A DNA stretch of 64,000 nt. Origin: Ichthyophis bannanicus. Its lineage: Eukaryota; Chordata; Amphibia; Gymnophiona; Ichthyophiidae. Every line of letters starts with the position of its first letter. The first letter of the stretch is position 1. The notes under the pieces were generated by a model. That model was not told the origin of the DNA. It did no database searches and was given only the letters and a program-made list of their open reading frames with translations. The stretch is taken from contig CM066033.1 in NCBI GenBank assembly GCA_033557465.1, positions 1,241,131,523 through 1,241,195,522 of the forward strand, in the 5' to 3' direction. Below, piece after piece: positions 30,545 through 39,852 of the stretch. Position numbers and translations under genes: made by a program.

Positions 30545-30850
30545 TATGTGCACAGAACAAAATTGCAAATAGAACCTGAAAATGACCACAACAAAACTAT
30601 TATAAATAGTAATCCAGCTGGGGAACAGTTATAGTGATGGGAAAATATACAAAACACACCCAGCAAAGCTCCAGAAAAAAGAGATGAATATTGGAAGGGT
30701 CTACGGAGCGGAGACTCTTCCGAAAAACATTTCCGTTTTTGGAGCTTTCCTCGGAGTGTTTGCTATGGTTGCCCATTAATACCACTGTCGCCCAGCGTGG
30801 TGATATTTTGTCCCCCATTTTCCCGTGGTCATTTCTGGTGTTTATGTGCA
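30545..30850. repeat. Long palindrome in TTA element copy 2
   Basis: It is centred near 30,706, where GGAAGGGTCT faces AGACTCTTCC around CGGAGCG. Outer blocks pair as in copy 1 (ACACACCC...AAAGCTCC against GGAGCTTTCC...GAGTGTT). Both arms carry different mutations from copy 1. Confidence 0.75.
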
Positions 30851-30952
30851 TGTTTGTCACCAGACAGGGTGCATATGCCCACAGTAAAAATGAGTAGAGC
30901 AGGGTTTGTGACTCCATCCTGCCAGGCATACTGCCTCCAGGGGCTGCACTGT

Positions 30953-31040
30953 CTCTGTGGCCAAAGTGTGGTACAGCAGGCAGAGTCATTACCTCTAGGA
31001 CCAGAGGGCAGAGGTTCAAAACCCAGCTGGGGCTACTGCC
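30953..31040 (+). repeat. tRNA-like module of copy 2 (equivalent of d/e)
   Basis: GTGGTACAGCAGGCAG is followed by AGGTTCAAAACCC. It is colinear with the modules at 8467 and 12,140 of copy 1. Confidence 0.45.
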
Positions 31041-32969
31041 AATCCTGCCCACATATTTTTCCCACAACTAAACAGTGATAGTAAGGACACACCTTTCATG
31101 GCGGGGACATATGCAATGGTAAGACATCTATCTTTTACCCCACTGAGCACAGACACCATGAACAGGGGCAGTACCTAGAGCAGAATCACCCAAATGCAGT
31201 CCTGGTGGGCCACACACCAGTCAGGTTCCATGCTGACACTCATACACATGCCTGTGCTGTATATCTATGCACCACCCCCATGGCATGTAGATGTAGCCCA
31301 TGCATATTCATGAGGGATAGCAGGAAAACCCGAACAGTGTGATGCAAACCTGGACTGGAGTTGGGAATCTGTGCCGTAAAGCAGCAGCCATCAAGGGCAG
31401 ACACACCCACACCCACAGGCCCCATTGGCCAATGTCTCCTGGAAAGGCAGAACATTGGACCGTGCATGCAGCACCCAAAACGAGCACTTGCATAACTTAC
31501 CAATGTCACCCTACACCTGAGGTATACGGTACACAGCTCTGAGACGTTTGCTAGGAGCACAGGCAGGCAGATATCCATACGTTACGTACATACTGCTAGT
31601 TGACCCCATCCAAACAATCTGTTAGGTGTTTGCGGGGCATGCTCCAGGCCTGGCCTCTGACGGTGTTTACCACCCTGGGGAGTGACCACCAGCTGTAATG
31701 CGTACCATATCCATGCCTTGCCGTGCTCAGGACCGGTTTGGTGGGCAAGGCTACTTACCCCCTCAATCGTAGCACCATGATGGCAGAGGTGTGGAAGTGT
31801 GTGTCTGTCTATACAGTGGGTGTTGGCTGCAAGCCCCTTCAACAGCCCACACTGCCAGCACTGTTGCCAGTATTGGCCAGCCAATGTGCATAATGAGGTG
31901 CAAGGTACCATGGGTATAGCCAGGGCAGGGTGGCGTGGCCAGGATGCATCTGCACTGGGCATAGGGCCCTGGCAGGGACATTGGCTGGGATATTGTAGTG
32001 TCCAGCCACCACCTACACAGACAGGATGGCCAAAGCATGTCCTTCTGGGGGATCACGCTCACCCTGACTGTGCAGTGACCACAGCATGGCTAGGCCTCCC
32101 CATAGTGCTGTATAGTAGTTTTCTCATGTGATAGGTATGGGTTTCTCTTTGGGGCCCAGTCACTGATCTATCTGCTTGCTGTGTATGCAGACAGCCCAGT
32201 TCTGGGTGCATGCATCTCCATTGGGAACATGCACTATGGACTAACCAGCAGACTGTTTGTAGCTGGTAAATGTCTTGCTATAATGGCTTGCAGGGTGCAG
32301 TGGCTGTTGGCTTGCTGCAGGGGAATATCTGGTGGTGGAGTGCAGCTTACCATACCCTGGGCTTATGTCTGTCTGCTATTGTGTTATGGCTGTGTATGGA
32401 GCTGCCTGCCTTGGGGGGGGGGGGGGTTCCTCAGCAGGACTGGGGTTGATGTTGCCCTCTACTGCCACCTTTGCAGGGAGGTAGAGTGTGGATCCCTTTG
32501 CCACGGGGGGGGGGTGCGGTGCCTGATGGCGGCAGACAGGGATATCCATGGTGTTTGTGCAGAAACTAGCTATCTTACACATTAACACTGCTTTGAAACG
32601 CCCGCTTGGCCACCATCAGCCATGGCAGGTGTTGTTGACCTGGTCCTGGCCACCTCATTGCACACTCAGGGTGAGCACAGTACCCGCACGATGTAACGGT
32701 GTGTGGCTACTCTGTGCCAGTAAAACACCCGGTCAGTGCCCCCTACTAGGCCAAGGTGCTATGTGGGTGCACCCGGTCACTTCCCCCAACAGAGCCGAGG
32801 TGCTGTGGGGGTGCATTCCCCATCTTGTGTCCATCTGCGGACAGCTAATTTGCATGTGCAGTGCATCATGGGTACGGGTGGCCTAACCCTATCCTGTTGA
32901 CACCAGCAGACTGTCTGTGAGGGGACGTGTAGGCTATCTGCAGCCAGCCAGGGGCCTGCTTACAGCTAT

Positions 32970-33036
32970 GGAGCTGTAGCGCAATGGTTACATCACTGCC
33001 TATGCAGCCAGAGGTCATGGGTTCAAACTCACAGTG
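32970..33036 (+). repeat. tRNA-like module of copy 2 (equivalent of c)
   Basis: GAGCTGTAGCGCAATGGTTA and GGGTTCAAACTC have tRNA-like spacing. It lies on the same element strand as module c. Confidence 0.55.
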
Positions 33037-33099
33037 GGGCCCTTTGGTAGGGCTGTCCACAGCTTTATTTTTATTTACTGTACATATGTCTATGCCGGC

Positions 33100-33310
33100 A
33101 AGACCACCCTCAGCTTACTATACCCATTAGGTGCCTCTGAGGGTGCTTCATAGGGCGCCCTGTAGGCCACCTTATGGTTGCCATCCCTATAGGGTGCACT
33201 GTACATTATCCTGTGTCGCAACATACATGCTGCCCTATAGGGGACATTCAAGGGTGCCTTGGCGAACAGTGCACTGTAACATATGCCTTATGGGCCGCCG
33301 TATGTTAACA
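33100..33310. repeat. Cluster of short palindromic words (CCTATAGGG, CCTTATGG)
   Basis: Repeated words such as GCCCTATAGGG and ACCTTATGG occur about every 20-40 bases. The same cluster is at 6200-6400 in copy 1. Confidence 0.5.
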
Positions 33311-33419
33311 TGCTGGGAGAGTGCGTTTGCTAGTAGTGATAACAAACTAAAATTATACAGCCTCCTACAGCACTCCACAACATAATACATACTGCCTCAG
33401 CAGGCAGTTTTCACTGGGC

Positions 33420-33500
33420 ATTGTGAGGAGTTGCACCCCTGATCCCTGCACCATTGGTAAGTGTTTTAACCATTGTGCTGTGGCTCTGTTCCTGTGCTTG
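33420..33500 (-). repeat. tRNA-like module of copy 2 (equivalent of b)
   Basis: On the minus strand CAGCACAATGGTTAAAAC is followed about 35 bases on by a weak B box. It is more decayed than module b. Confidence 0.4.
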
Positions 33501-33504
33501 TGCA

Positions 33505-33685
33505 TCAGTGCGCCGCCTTGTGCCTATCAGCGCGCCGCCTTCTGCCGCCCAAGGGGACCAGTGCGCCGCCTTATGCTGCCCAAAAATAACTGTGCGCCGC
33601 CTTATGCCACCCAAAATGCACTGTGCGCCGCCTTATGCCGCCCAAAAATAACTGTGCGCCGCCTTATGCCGTTCCAAATTAATTT
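33505..33685. repeat. Tandem repeat, about 31-bp unit
   Basis: There are about five imperfect copies of a unit containing GTGCGCCGCCTTATGCC and CCCAAAAATAACT. Copy 1 has only about one unit at this place (near 5965-5995), so the array expanded in copy 2. Confidence 0.75.
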
Positions 33686-33741
33686 GCCTCCTAGAACAAT
33701 ATTAATCATTACAGTTACTGCCTCAGCTGACCTTTGTCGTT

Positions 33742-33815
33742 GCGCACACTGGGGGATTGAACCCATGGCCCCTGCACCATTGGTCAGTGTCTTCACCATT
33801 GTACTACGGCTCTGT
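33742..33815 (-). repeat. tRNA-like module of copy 2 (equivalent of a)
   Basis: On the minus strand TAGTACAATGGTGAAG is followed by GGGTTCAATCCCCC. It is better preserved than its partner at 5826. Confidence 0.5.
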
Positions 33816-34012
33816 TGTTTTGTATACTCAGCAGCGCGCCACTTTGCCTTTCCACGCGCTAATGTCGACCCCCGCACATTAGCGCGACGCGCACACGTCC
33901 GGTTGCTTACTACCGTTTTTTTTCTATTTTCTGCCTGAACCGCCCACTCCTTATATGGCACAGGCACACTAGCACGGCCCCGCACGTTAGGAATGTTTAG
34001 TAAACATGCCCC

Positions 34013-34384
34013 TTAGTCTGGCATTCCAGATACTTTCTTTTTGGTAACTTTTGACATCACTGCATTGTATACTAATGTTCCGCAGGCAGCGACTCTTACT
34101 TTGATCGAAAACTGGTTATTGCAATGCCCTCTACCCTGTGGGGTCACCACTCCATTTTTGATGTCCATTGCTAGGATTATATTGCAAAAAAATTATTTTA
34201 GGTTTGGTGATATCCTGTACCTGCAAACACAGGGGGTGGCTATGTGGGCTACGGTGGCTCCCAGCATCACCAATTTGTAAGTTGCAGGGTTGAGGAACAA
34301 TTTTTGTATCAATCTGAATGTTTTTTAAAAAGATACATTTGCAGCTCAGATTCATAGCTGCTATATTTTGTATATGCAGTAGGC
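34013..34384 (+). pseudogene. Penelope-like element 2, RT continuation
   Basis: This continues the PLE from 30,127: VTFDITALYTNVPQAATL, then LQTQGVAMWATVAPSITNL to 34,280. After a frameshift EEQFLYQSECFLKRYI follows to about 34,350. The expected catalytic DDIF block and the GIY-YIG end are absent. The copy breaks off where the Ngaro-like element begins, at about 34,385. Confidence 0.75.
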
Positions 34385-34439
34385 TGCAAGGCCAGGGTCC
34401 CGGGGGTTGTCTAGTAACCGGCTGCCCGGCACCTTGACC

Positions 34440-36480
34440 TGCGGGACATGAATGCAAGGATCACGGAGAGGGGGGAGGGAGGTGGAGGGGGGGTGGGATG
34501 GTATTCAGGGGGAACGAGAAGTGACATTTGAAACCGCCCTGCGTCAGCAACGTGGGGTGATTTCACTGGAGGAATACAGCTGTGTGCAGGGGAGGGGGGG
34601 GGGGCTGAGCTGGCTGAGCCATGTGGATCCACTGGTCCAGTTCTCCCCTTACCCGCATCTAAGAAGGGCGGCTGTGAGTGGTGTCCTGAGGCCTAGTGGA
34701 TCTGAGTGGGGCGAAGGGCAGGACCGTGCTGATGAGCAGGGCTCGATCTGCGGGACAGCATGTGGGGGCGTGGGATGCCAGAAGAACAGAGTCACGGGCA
34801 GGCAAGAGGGACATGTTGCAATGCCGAGCAGTGAGACAGTCTGGCTTCTGCAGAAGTGCGTGTGGAAGGCCGGACCATACTCAGAAGACAGGCAATTTCT
34901 GCGTCAGTTCGGTGGGTAGGTTTGAGAGGGCAGCAGGCGCAAAGAGCTGCAGGGAGGGCACAAACAGGCAGTTCTGCTCCTTATGCCCAGGATCTGGCTC
35001 AAGCTGATCAGGGGTGTTTCTTGCTCTTAGGGAGAGGGAGGGGAAGCGAGAGGAAGCAGGATAGGACCACAGCCAGGAAAGGGGGCAGAAGGGGGTTTAC
35101 TGGATGGGGCACAGTGGTGGCTAGCCAGGGAGGAGTCATGATGGGTATGGGTTTGTGCAACCAGGGGGCTTCAGAGGATTTGGGGGTTGGACTGAGCTCA
35201 GTGGATGCCGGCCAGGAGAGAGACAAAGCGGGTCCTACTAGGGGTGGCAAGACACTCTAACGGGTACTGTGGATGAAGGGGGGCCAGGGGGGCAAAGGCA
35301 GGGTGGCACTGGGAAGGGGGATGGTCAGGATCCCCAAGGGAAGGGCCCTCAGAGCTGGGGAATAGTGCGGGTCCTTTGGGTGGGGGCAAGGGATGTATTA
35401 AAGGGTCGGCAGGGCACTAGGGATGTCAGGTTTTGGGGATCTGATGGGGGTTTCTGAACCACGCTGGCCCTGAGGTGGATTACCACCCACCTACTCTCCT
35501 GGGGCTATGGTGCCTTGGCCACCCAGCATGGGACAGTGGGCACCTGGGGTTTCTGGATGCTGGGGGTACGGCTTTGGAGACTGGCCTATGTTTGGCTCGG
35601 AGGGATATGGGCATGAAGTGGCCATGAGCGCTGCCTCATGGGCAGCAGGTGGGTTGGGGTCTTCATTCACAAATTGGGGAGGTGGGATGAACCGGGTCAA
35701 GGGTAATGATTCTGGTGTAGTTTCTGGTGGTTTCTGTCCCTTTCCATCTCCCCAGGTTTCTGAGGAGCCAGGGCTGGAGCAGCCACTTCTGAGCCATCCC
35801 ATATGGAAGCGGAGGATTCTACGGCACAGATGCAGGCACAGAGCACACCGTCTGGGAATGCTCAGACTCCCTTGGACCACACGGAGGACGTCTCCATGAA
35901 CAGTTGAGCATGTAGGATGGGACATGTGCAGTGCCAGGGGGCGGGGAACACTATCTCGGGTCCAGTGACATCTGAGGGTCAAAAAGCCAGAGTAAAGCAT
36001 AAGCATTCCCACAGGTGTTGGCATGACTCTTCATCTTTTTCATCTTCTACATCATCCGGGGCAGCATCGGCAGCATCCACTGAGGCAGCTCAGGCGGGGA
36101 AAGGAGGGGGAATGCTCCTACACTAGTCACGTATTCGGAACTTTGGGAAGGGGTCCCATGTTGGTTGCGACACGAAATCAAGAAGCACCGATATATTGAT
36201 ATCTTTCACCTTTTAGAGTGGCAGAAGGGCTTGGGGGAGAGCAGGAAATAGCACAAGGATGATGAGAAAGACGATCAGGTTCGTAAGGTCTCCCGCAATA
36301 CGCTGAATTGGACAAGAGCCTTCTTGAGACTGGCTAGTGTCTGGGGGCATTATTTCCCAGGGCACTATGGGATTTACTAGCATATGCGGATGCTATACCA
36401 GCGGCATCTCAGTTGCATGAAGGCTGAGCTTGGTAAAATTTTGATGAAGATTTTAGGGACATGATGGAGGAGCATGTCCC
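34440..36480 (+). pseudogene. G-rich 5' region of the Ngaro-like element, possible Gag remnant
   Basis: Frames are open on both strands (34,452-34,919, 35,507-35,899, 35,491-36,024) mainly because of base composition. The only hint of coding is a Ser-rich segment KHKHSHRCWHDSSSFSSSTSS (about 35,990-36,050). I do not recognise a domain. Confidence 0.35.
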
Positions 36481-36839
36481 CTATCTTTAGGGATGAAAGA
36501 CATTAACTTATGGCTCACCCAAATGTCCACCAAGCTTGGGGCTGGGGGCGGAGGAACTTTAGGTTCCAGGATTGGAGCACAAGTGTCGCCATCTGAGAAT
36601 CGATCCTTTCGGAGTTTGATGGATGTTCTGCGCTACCAAAGGAGGAGTCCAGGGGTGGGGATTTATGCTGGCCCTTCAATAAGTCATCCTATCCTTTTCA
36701 AGACTGCAAGTTGTGGCATGCCTATTCCTTATGCAGAGGCAGTCATGCAGCAATCAAATGTAGTCAAAAGGGTGTGGTGGGGCCCCGCCCACCAGCAAAT
36801 AATGGCGCGCAATTGCATAAGGCCCCGACCCCAGTAAAA

Positions 36840-37740
36840 GTAAAGGCTTTGTGGCCCTGGCTGCTGAGGTATGGATGGCAGGATGTGGGGGGCAGTTGTT
36901 AACAGGTTTTAAACAGGGGTTTCACATCCTGATTCAAGGAACAGTGCAAGACGCGACAGCTAATAATTCTCCATCGGCATTGTGCTTTGCAGATGTAGTA
37001 TGGGAAAAGCTTGAGGCTGAATGCGTGCTTGGTAGAATTGCAAGGCCCTTTGAAGAACCCCCATTTCACCGCTTTGTCATTTCTCCATATGGGGTCATCC
37101 CAAAAAAGGAACTCGGAAAATTTAGAATAATTCACAACTTGTCTTTCCTGCCTGGCAAGTCAGTGAAGAATCATATTCCTCCAGAGCTTTGTACTGTTAG
37201 GTATGCTTCCTTCGATGCAGCTGTACCCTAGTACACCAATGTGGGTTAGGGGCGCTCAGAGCAATGATAGATATTCATTCTGTTTTTCGACTACTTCCAG
37301 TCCATCCCTTAGCTTTTCCACTATTGGGTTTTCAATTCGGTGCTGGATTTTATTTTGACAAGTATATGCCAGTGGGGTGTGCTATATCTTGCGCCTATTT
37401 TGAAGCCTTCAGCAGTTTTTTACAGTGAGTCCTGGCTCAAAAGACGGGATTGTCTACGGTCGTACATTATCTGGATGATTTTTTATTCATGGGTCCTGAA
37501 CAGTCGGACGTGTGTGCCATGTTGTTAATGGCTTTTACAGGGATGGCCCAGGAGTTTGGTGTGCCATTAGCAGTGGGAAAAACCATGGGTCTGATCTGGA
37601 CTCAGTAGCTTTAGTCATGCTCCTACCGATCGAGAAAGTTGGGAAGCTGAGAGATTTTGTGTTGGCAATGGGGTCGGCAACTAAGATTACGCTTCAAGAC
37701 CTACAGTCCTTGTTCGGGTACCTCAACTTCGCCTGCTGAG
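36840..37740 (+). pseudogene. Ngaro-like reverse transcriptase remnant
   Basis: PTPVKVKALWPWLLRYG leads into GRIARPFEEPPFHRFVISP, YGVIPKKELGKFRIIHNLSF and YASFDAAVP (first catalytic region). After shifts at about 37,231-37,340 the frame gives remnants of the F-[YV]xDD region (RSYIIWMIFYSWV, the DD being lost). The block LQDLQSLFGYLNFAC is near 37,700-37,738. The enzyme is dead: the DD box is not preserved. Confidence 0.7.
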
Positions 37741-38370
37741 TTATCCTGATTGGGCGCCTCTTTTCTAGGAATTTATCTCTGGCAATGTCAAGGGTAGCAA
37801 AGTCTCATCACCATGTTAGGGTGTCTCAGGGTATGCAGGAAGACTTGCGTGTGTGGTATGCCTTCCTGGCAGACTATAATGAGTGCACGGTTCTTCAGCT
37901 ACCTGAGGTGTCTAATGCTGATTTGCAGTTGTTTTCAGATGCTGCGGGTAGCGGGGGGTTTGGACTTTATTGCTAAGGGACTTGGTGTGCGGAGGCCTGG
38001 CCTGTAGAATGGCACGCTTCTGGGTTGACTCAAAACATTGCCTTTTTGGAACTGTTTCCCATCGTCATAGCCCTAGCAGCATGACCTGCATGTCTTCAAA
38101 ATTGGTGTGACAATGCAGCAGTGGTTGAAACTATCAACAGACAAATCTCCCAAGTGTCTGTGGGTAGCAGCTATGATGCAAGTATTCATACTTGCCTGTT
38201 TATGCTTTAATGTGACCGCCAGAGCTTGTCATATGTCGGGTGCTCAGAATTCCATAGCTGATGCATTGTCGCATTTTAATTGGTCCCAGTTTCGCCTGTT
38301 GGTGCCCAGAGCAGAAGAGGCAGCCATGGCAGTACCAGTGCATCTCTGGCAGATTGGAATCCAGATGTGA
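37741..38370 (+). pseudogene. Ngaro-like RNase H remnant
   Basis: LQLFSDAAGSGGFGLYC (about 37,922-37,975) is the first RNase H motif, then after a stop LELFPIVIALAA. CDNAAVVETINRQIS and ARACHMSGAQNSIADALSHF (about 38,220-38,280) follow. Stops and frameshifts break it at about 37,975 and 38,080-38,110. Confidence 0.75.
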
Positions 38371-38404
38371 TGGCCTTATTGCAATCATCAGTGGCACCAG
38401 CGAC

Positions 38405-39085
38405 TTGAATGGCAAACCTGCGCGGATATAGGAAGGTGGGTGCCTTTCTGACTAGTAAGAGCTGGCTTAGTGGGAGGCTTACTGGCAAGTGGCTCAGCTT
38501 ATTTATAGTCTGGACCAAGGCTGTGAGGTGGTCCAAGATGGCAGTCCAGTCGTCATTGGCTGGGTTTTCATTTTTCAGCAAAGCAGCAGGATGGGGCAAT
38601 CCACGGGCCACTGTCCTGGTCCAACGTCAGCTGGTCGGTTGGGAAAGGGGATCCCCTGGGCCACAGGACTGGCAATGCCCCATGTTGCATGAGTTGCTGG
38701 TCTGTATATAGGCTGCTTTACCAGCAGTCACTTCTTCAGACTTTGAGTCCTTACTTTTTCGTGCAGTGTTTGCTCTAGCATTTTTTGGGACATTCAGAGT
38801 CAACAAATTAGTTCTGTGCTCTGGGAAAAGGGGTTCAGTGGGCAGGATACATATGCCCATAGGATGCATGAGAAAGGTCCACGGGGTTTGTGGTCCTGCT
38901 GCATTTGGGGGGGGGGGGTCGCGGGAAATTAACAGTTGTGTTATCTTTCAGCTCTCATCCATCTTGGTTCATTCAGATGGCAACCAGCTTTGTCTTGTTG
39001 CAGATGGTTGCCCTCCCCATGAAGATTGGTGGGTCCTGGGACTTTCATTTGTTTACTGGACTGGGTGCCAGGCCCCTTTATGACC
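38405..39085 (+). pseudogene. Ngaro-like tyrosine recombinase remnant
   Basis: The N-terminal core part (LAGFSFFSKAAGWGNPRATV, about 38,556-38,615) and the block FRAVFALAFFGTFRVNKLVL (about 38,757-38,816), with the first catalytic Arg in FRVNKL, are visible. The rest degrades after a 13-base G run near 38,903; the H..R and Tyr boxes are not seen. It is inactive. Confidence 0.65.
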
Positions 39086-39122
39086 ATTGGAACCTCATCT
39101 TGGGCTCACACCAGCGGGCATA

Positions 39123-39409
39123 TTTCTTATTTATTTACATTCTCTTATATACCATGCTATTCTGCATCAGTGCGGTTTACATTGAACAAACTGAAATTAC
39201 ATTGAACAGGGTATTATAACTTGGAGATAACTATTTTACAGGGAACATGGGCTATGGAGGGTTAAGTGGCTTGCCCAAGACCACAAGGAGCACCTGTGGG
39301 ACTAGAAACCCCAGTCCTTCCGGCCCAAGGTTGCTGTCCTCTAGTGGGATTTGAACCCCCGACCTTCCAGCCTGAAGTACCTTGCCCCAACCACTAGGCT
39401 ACTCCTCCA
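39123..39409 (-). mobile_element. tRNA-derived SINE with L2-type tail, copy 1
   Basis: On the minus strand the head is GGAGTAGCCTAGTGGTT with B box GGGGTTCAAATCCC. The body is CTTGGGCAAGCCACTTAACC. The 3' part ends in the L2 stem-loop (GTAAACCGCACTGATGCAG) plus an A/T-rich tail. It was presumably mobilised by L2. It lies between the recombinase and SGNH parts of the Ngaro-like element. Confidence 0.85.
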
Positions 39410-39852
39410 CTCTATATGGCTGGAATGGCTGGGCGAACAGGGAATGCAGTGGTGGCAGTTGCTATTGACGGTATGACATCAGGCTAGCCAGCGGCGCTGG
39501 CCAGCAGAACTTGTTGGGAACACAGAGGGAGCAAGATCCTCGCACCTGTAAGCAGGAAAACACAACAAGCGAGGGATGAGTAGGGTCACAGGTGCTTATT
39601 TATTGAAAAAGAAACCGATAAATAAGCACCTGTGACTCTACTCATCCCTCGCTTGTTGTGTTTTCCAGCAGGACTTGTCATATACCTGGGAGGAAATGAT
39701 CTGTCCAGCTGGACATGCAAACAGTTCATTCGGGCTGTGCAGTGGGACATTGCAGTTATATGTTCACTATTGCCGGGGGTGCTTATTGTATGGTTAGACA
39801 TCATTCCACAGCCTGCTTGCCAGTCACAGTGCAGATGGTAACAGGGGCTGGT
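39410..39852 (+). pseudogene. SGNH-hydrolase-like C-terminal domain of the Ngaro-like element
   Basis: After the hairpin the frame gives LVIYLGGNDLSSWTCKQF (about 39,675-39,730), matching the conserved GxND block of SGNH hydrolases that form the last domain in such elements, then LPGVLIVWLDIIPQPA. The upstream part is broken by the 112-bp hairpin. The fragment ends where CR1 begins at about 39,853. Confidence 0.6.
39555..39666. repeat. Near-perfect hairpin flanked by AGCAGGA
   Basis: Two 49-base arms (39,555-39,603 and 39,618-39,666) match with one mismatch around a 14-base loop. The direct repeat AGCAGGA flanks it (39,551-39,557 and 39,667-39,673), which suggests an insertion with target duplication. 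No coding capacity. Confidence 0.85.

Larger units (their letters stand above)
30131..34012 (-). mobile_element. Large TTA-duplicating non-autonomous DNA element, copy 2
   Basis: This 3882-bp element is flanked by TTA (30,128-30,130 and 34,013-34,015), with GGGGCATGTTTACTAAA at both ends. Its parts run in the reverse order of copy 1: GC-rich end, palindrome (30,545-30,850), tRNA-like module, body, tRNA-like module, CCTATAGGG-type array, two tRNA-like modules, end. It has no L2 and only one copy of the segment that is doubled in copy 1. It lies inside a PLE, as copy 1 ultimately does. No transposase frame is seen. Confidence 0.88.
34385..39852 (+). mobile_element. Ngaro/DIRS-like tyrosine-recombinase retrotransposon, decayed
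   Basis: It follows the PLE fragment directly. The order is a G-rich leader and Gag-like region, RT, RNase H, tyrosine recombinase, then an SGNH-hydrolase-like end, as in vertebrate Ngaro-type elements. Many stops interrupt it. A SINE (39,123-39,409) and a hairpin (39,555-39,666) were inserted later. Both borders are approximate, and the 3' end is cut by a CR1. Confidence 0.7.

Noticed and set aside
33505..33685. CRISPR-like array
   Set aside because: The units are continuous tandem repeats without unique spacers, in a vertebrate-type genome.
34452..36024. Several long overlapping frames on both strands
   Set aside because: The G-rich composition opens all frames. There are no domains, and the position is the decayed 5' region of a Ngaro-like element.
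39555..39666. microRNA precursor
   Set aside because: The arms are much longer and more perfect than a usual pre-miRNA, and target-duplication-like repeats flank the hairpin, so a mobile origin is more likely.
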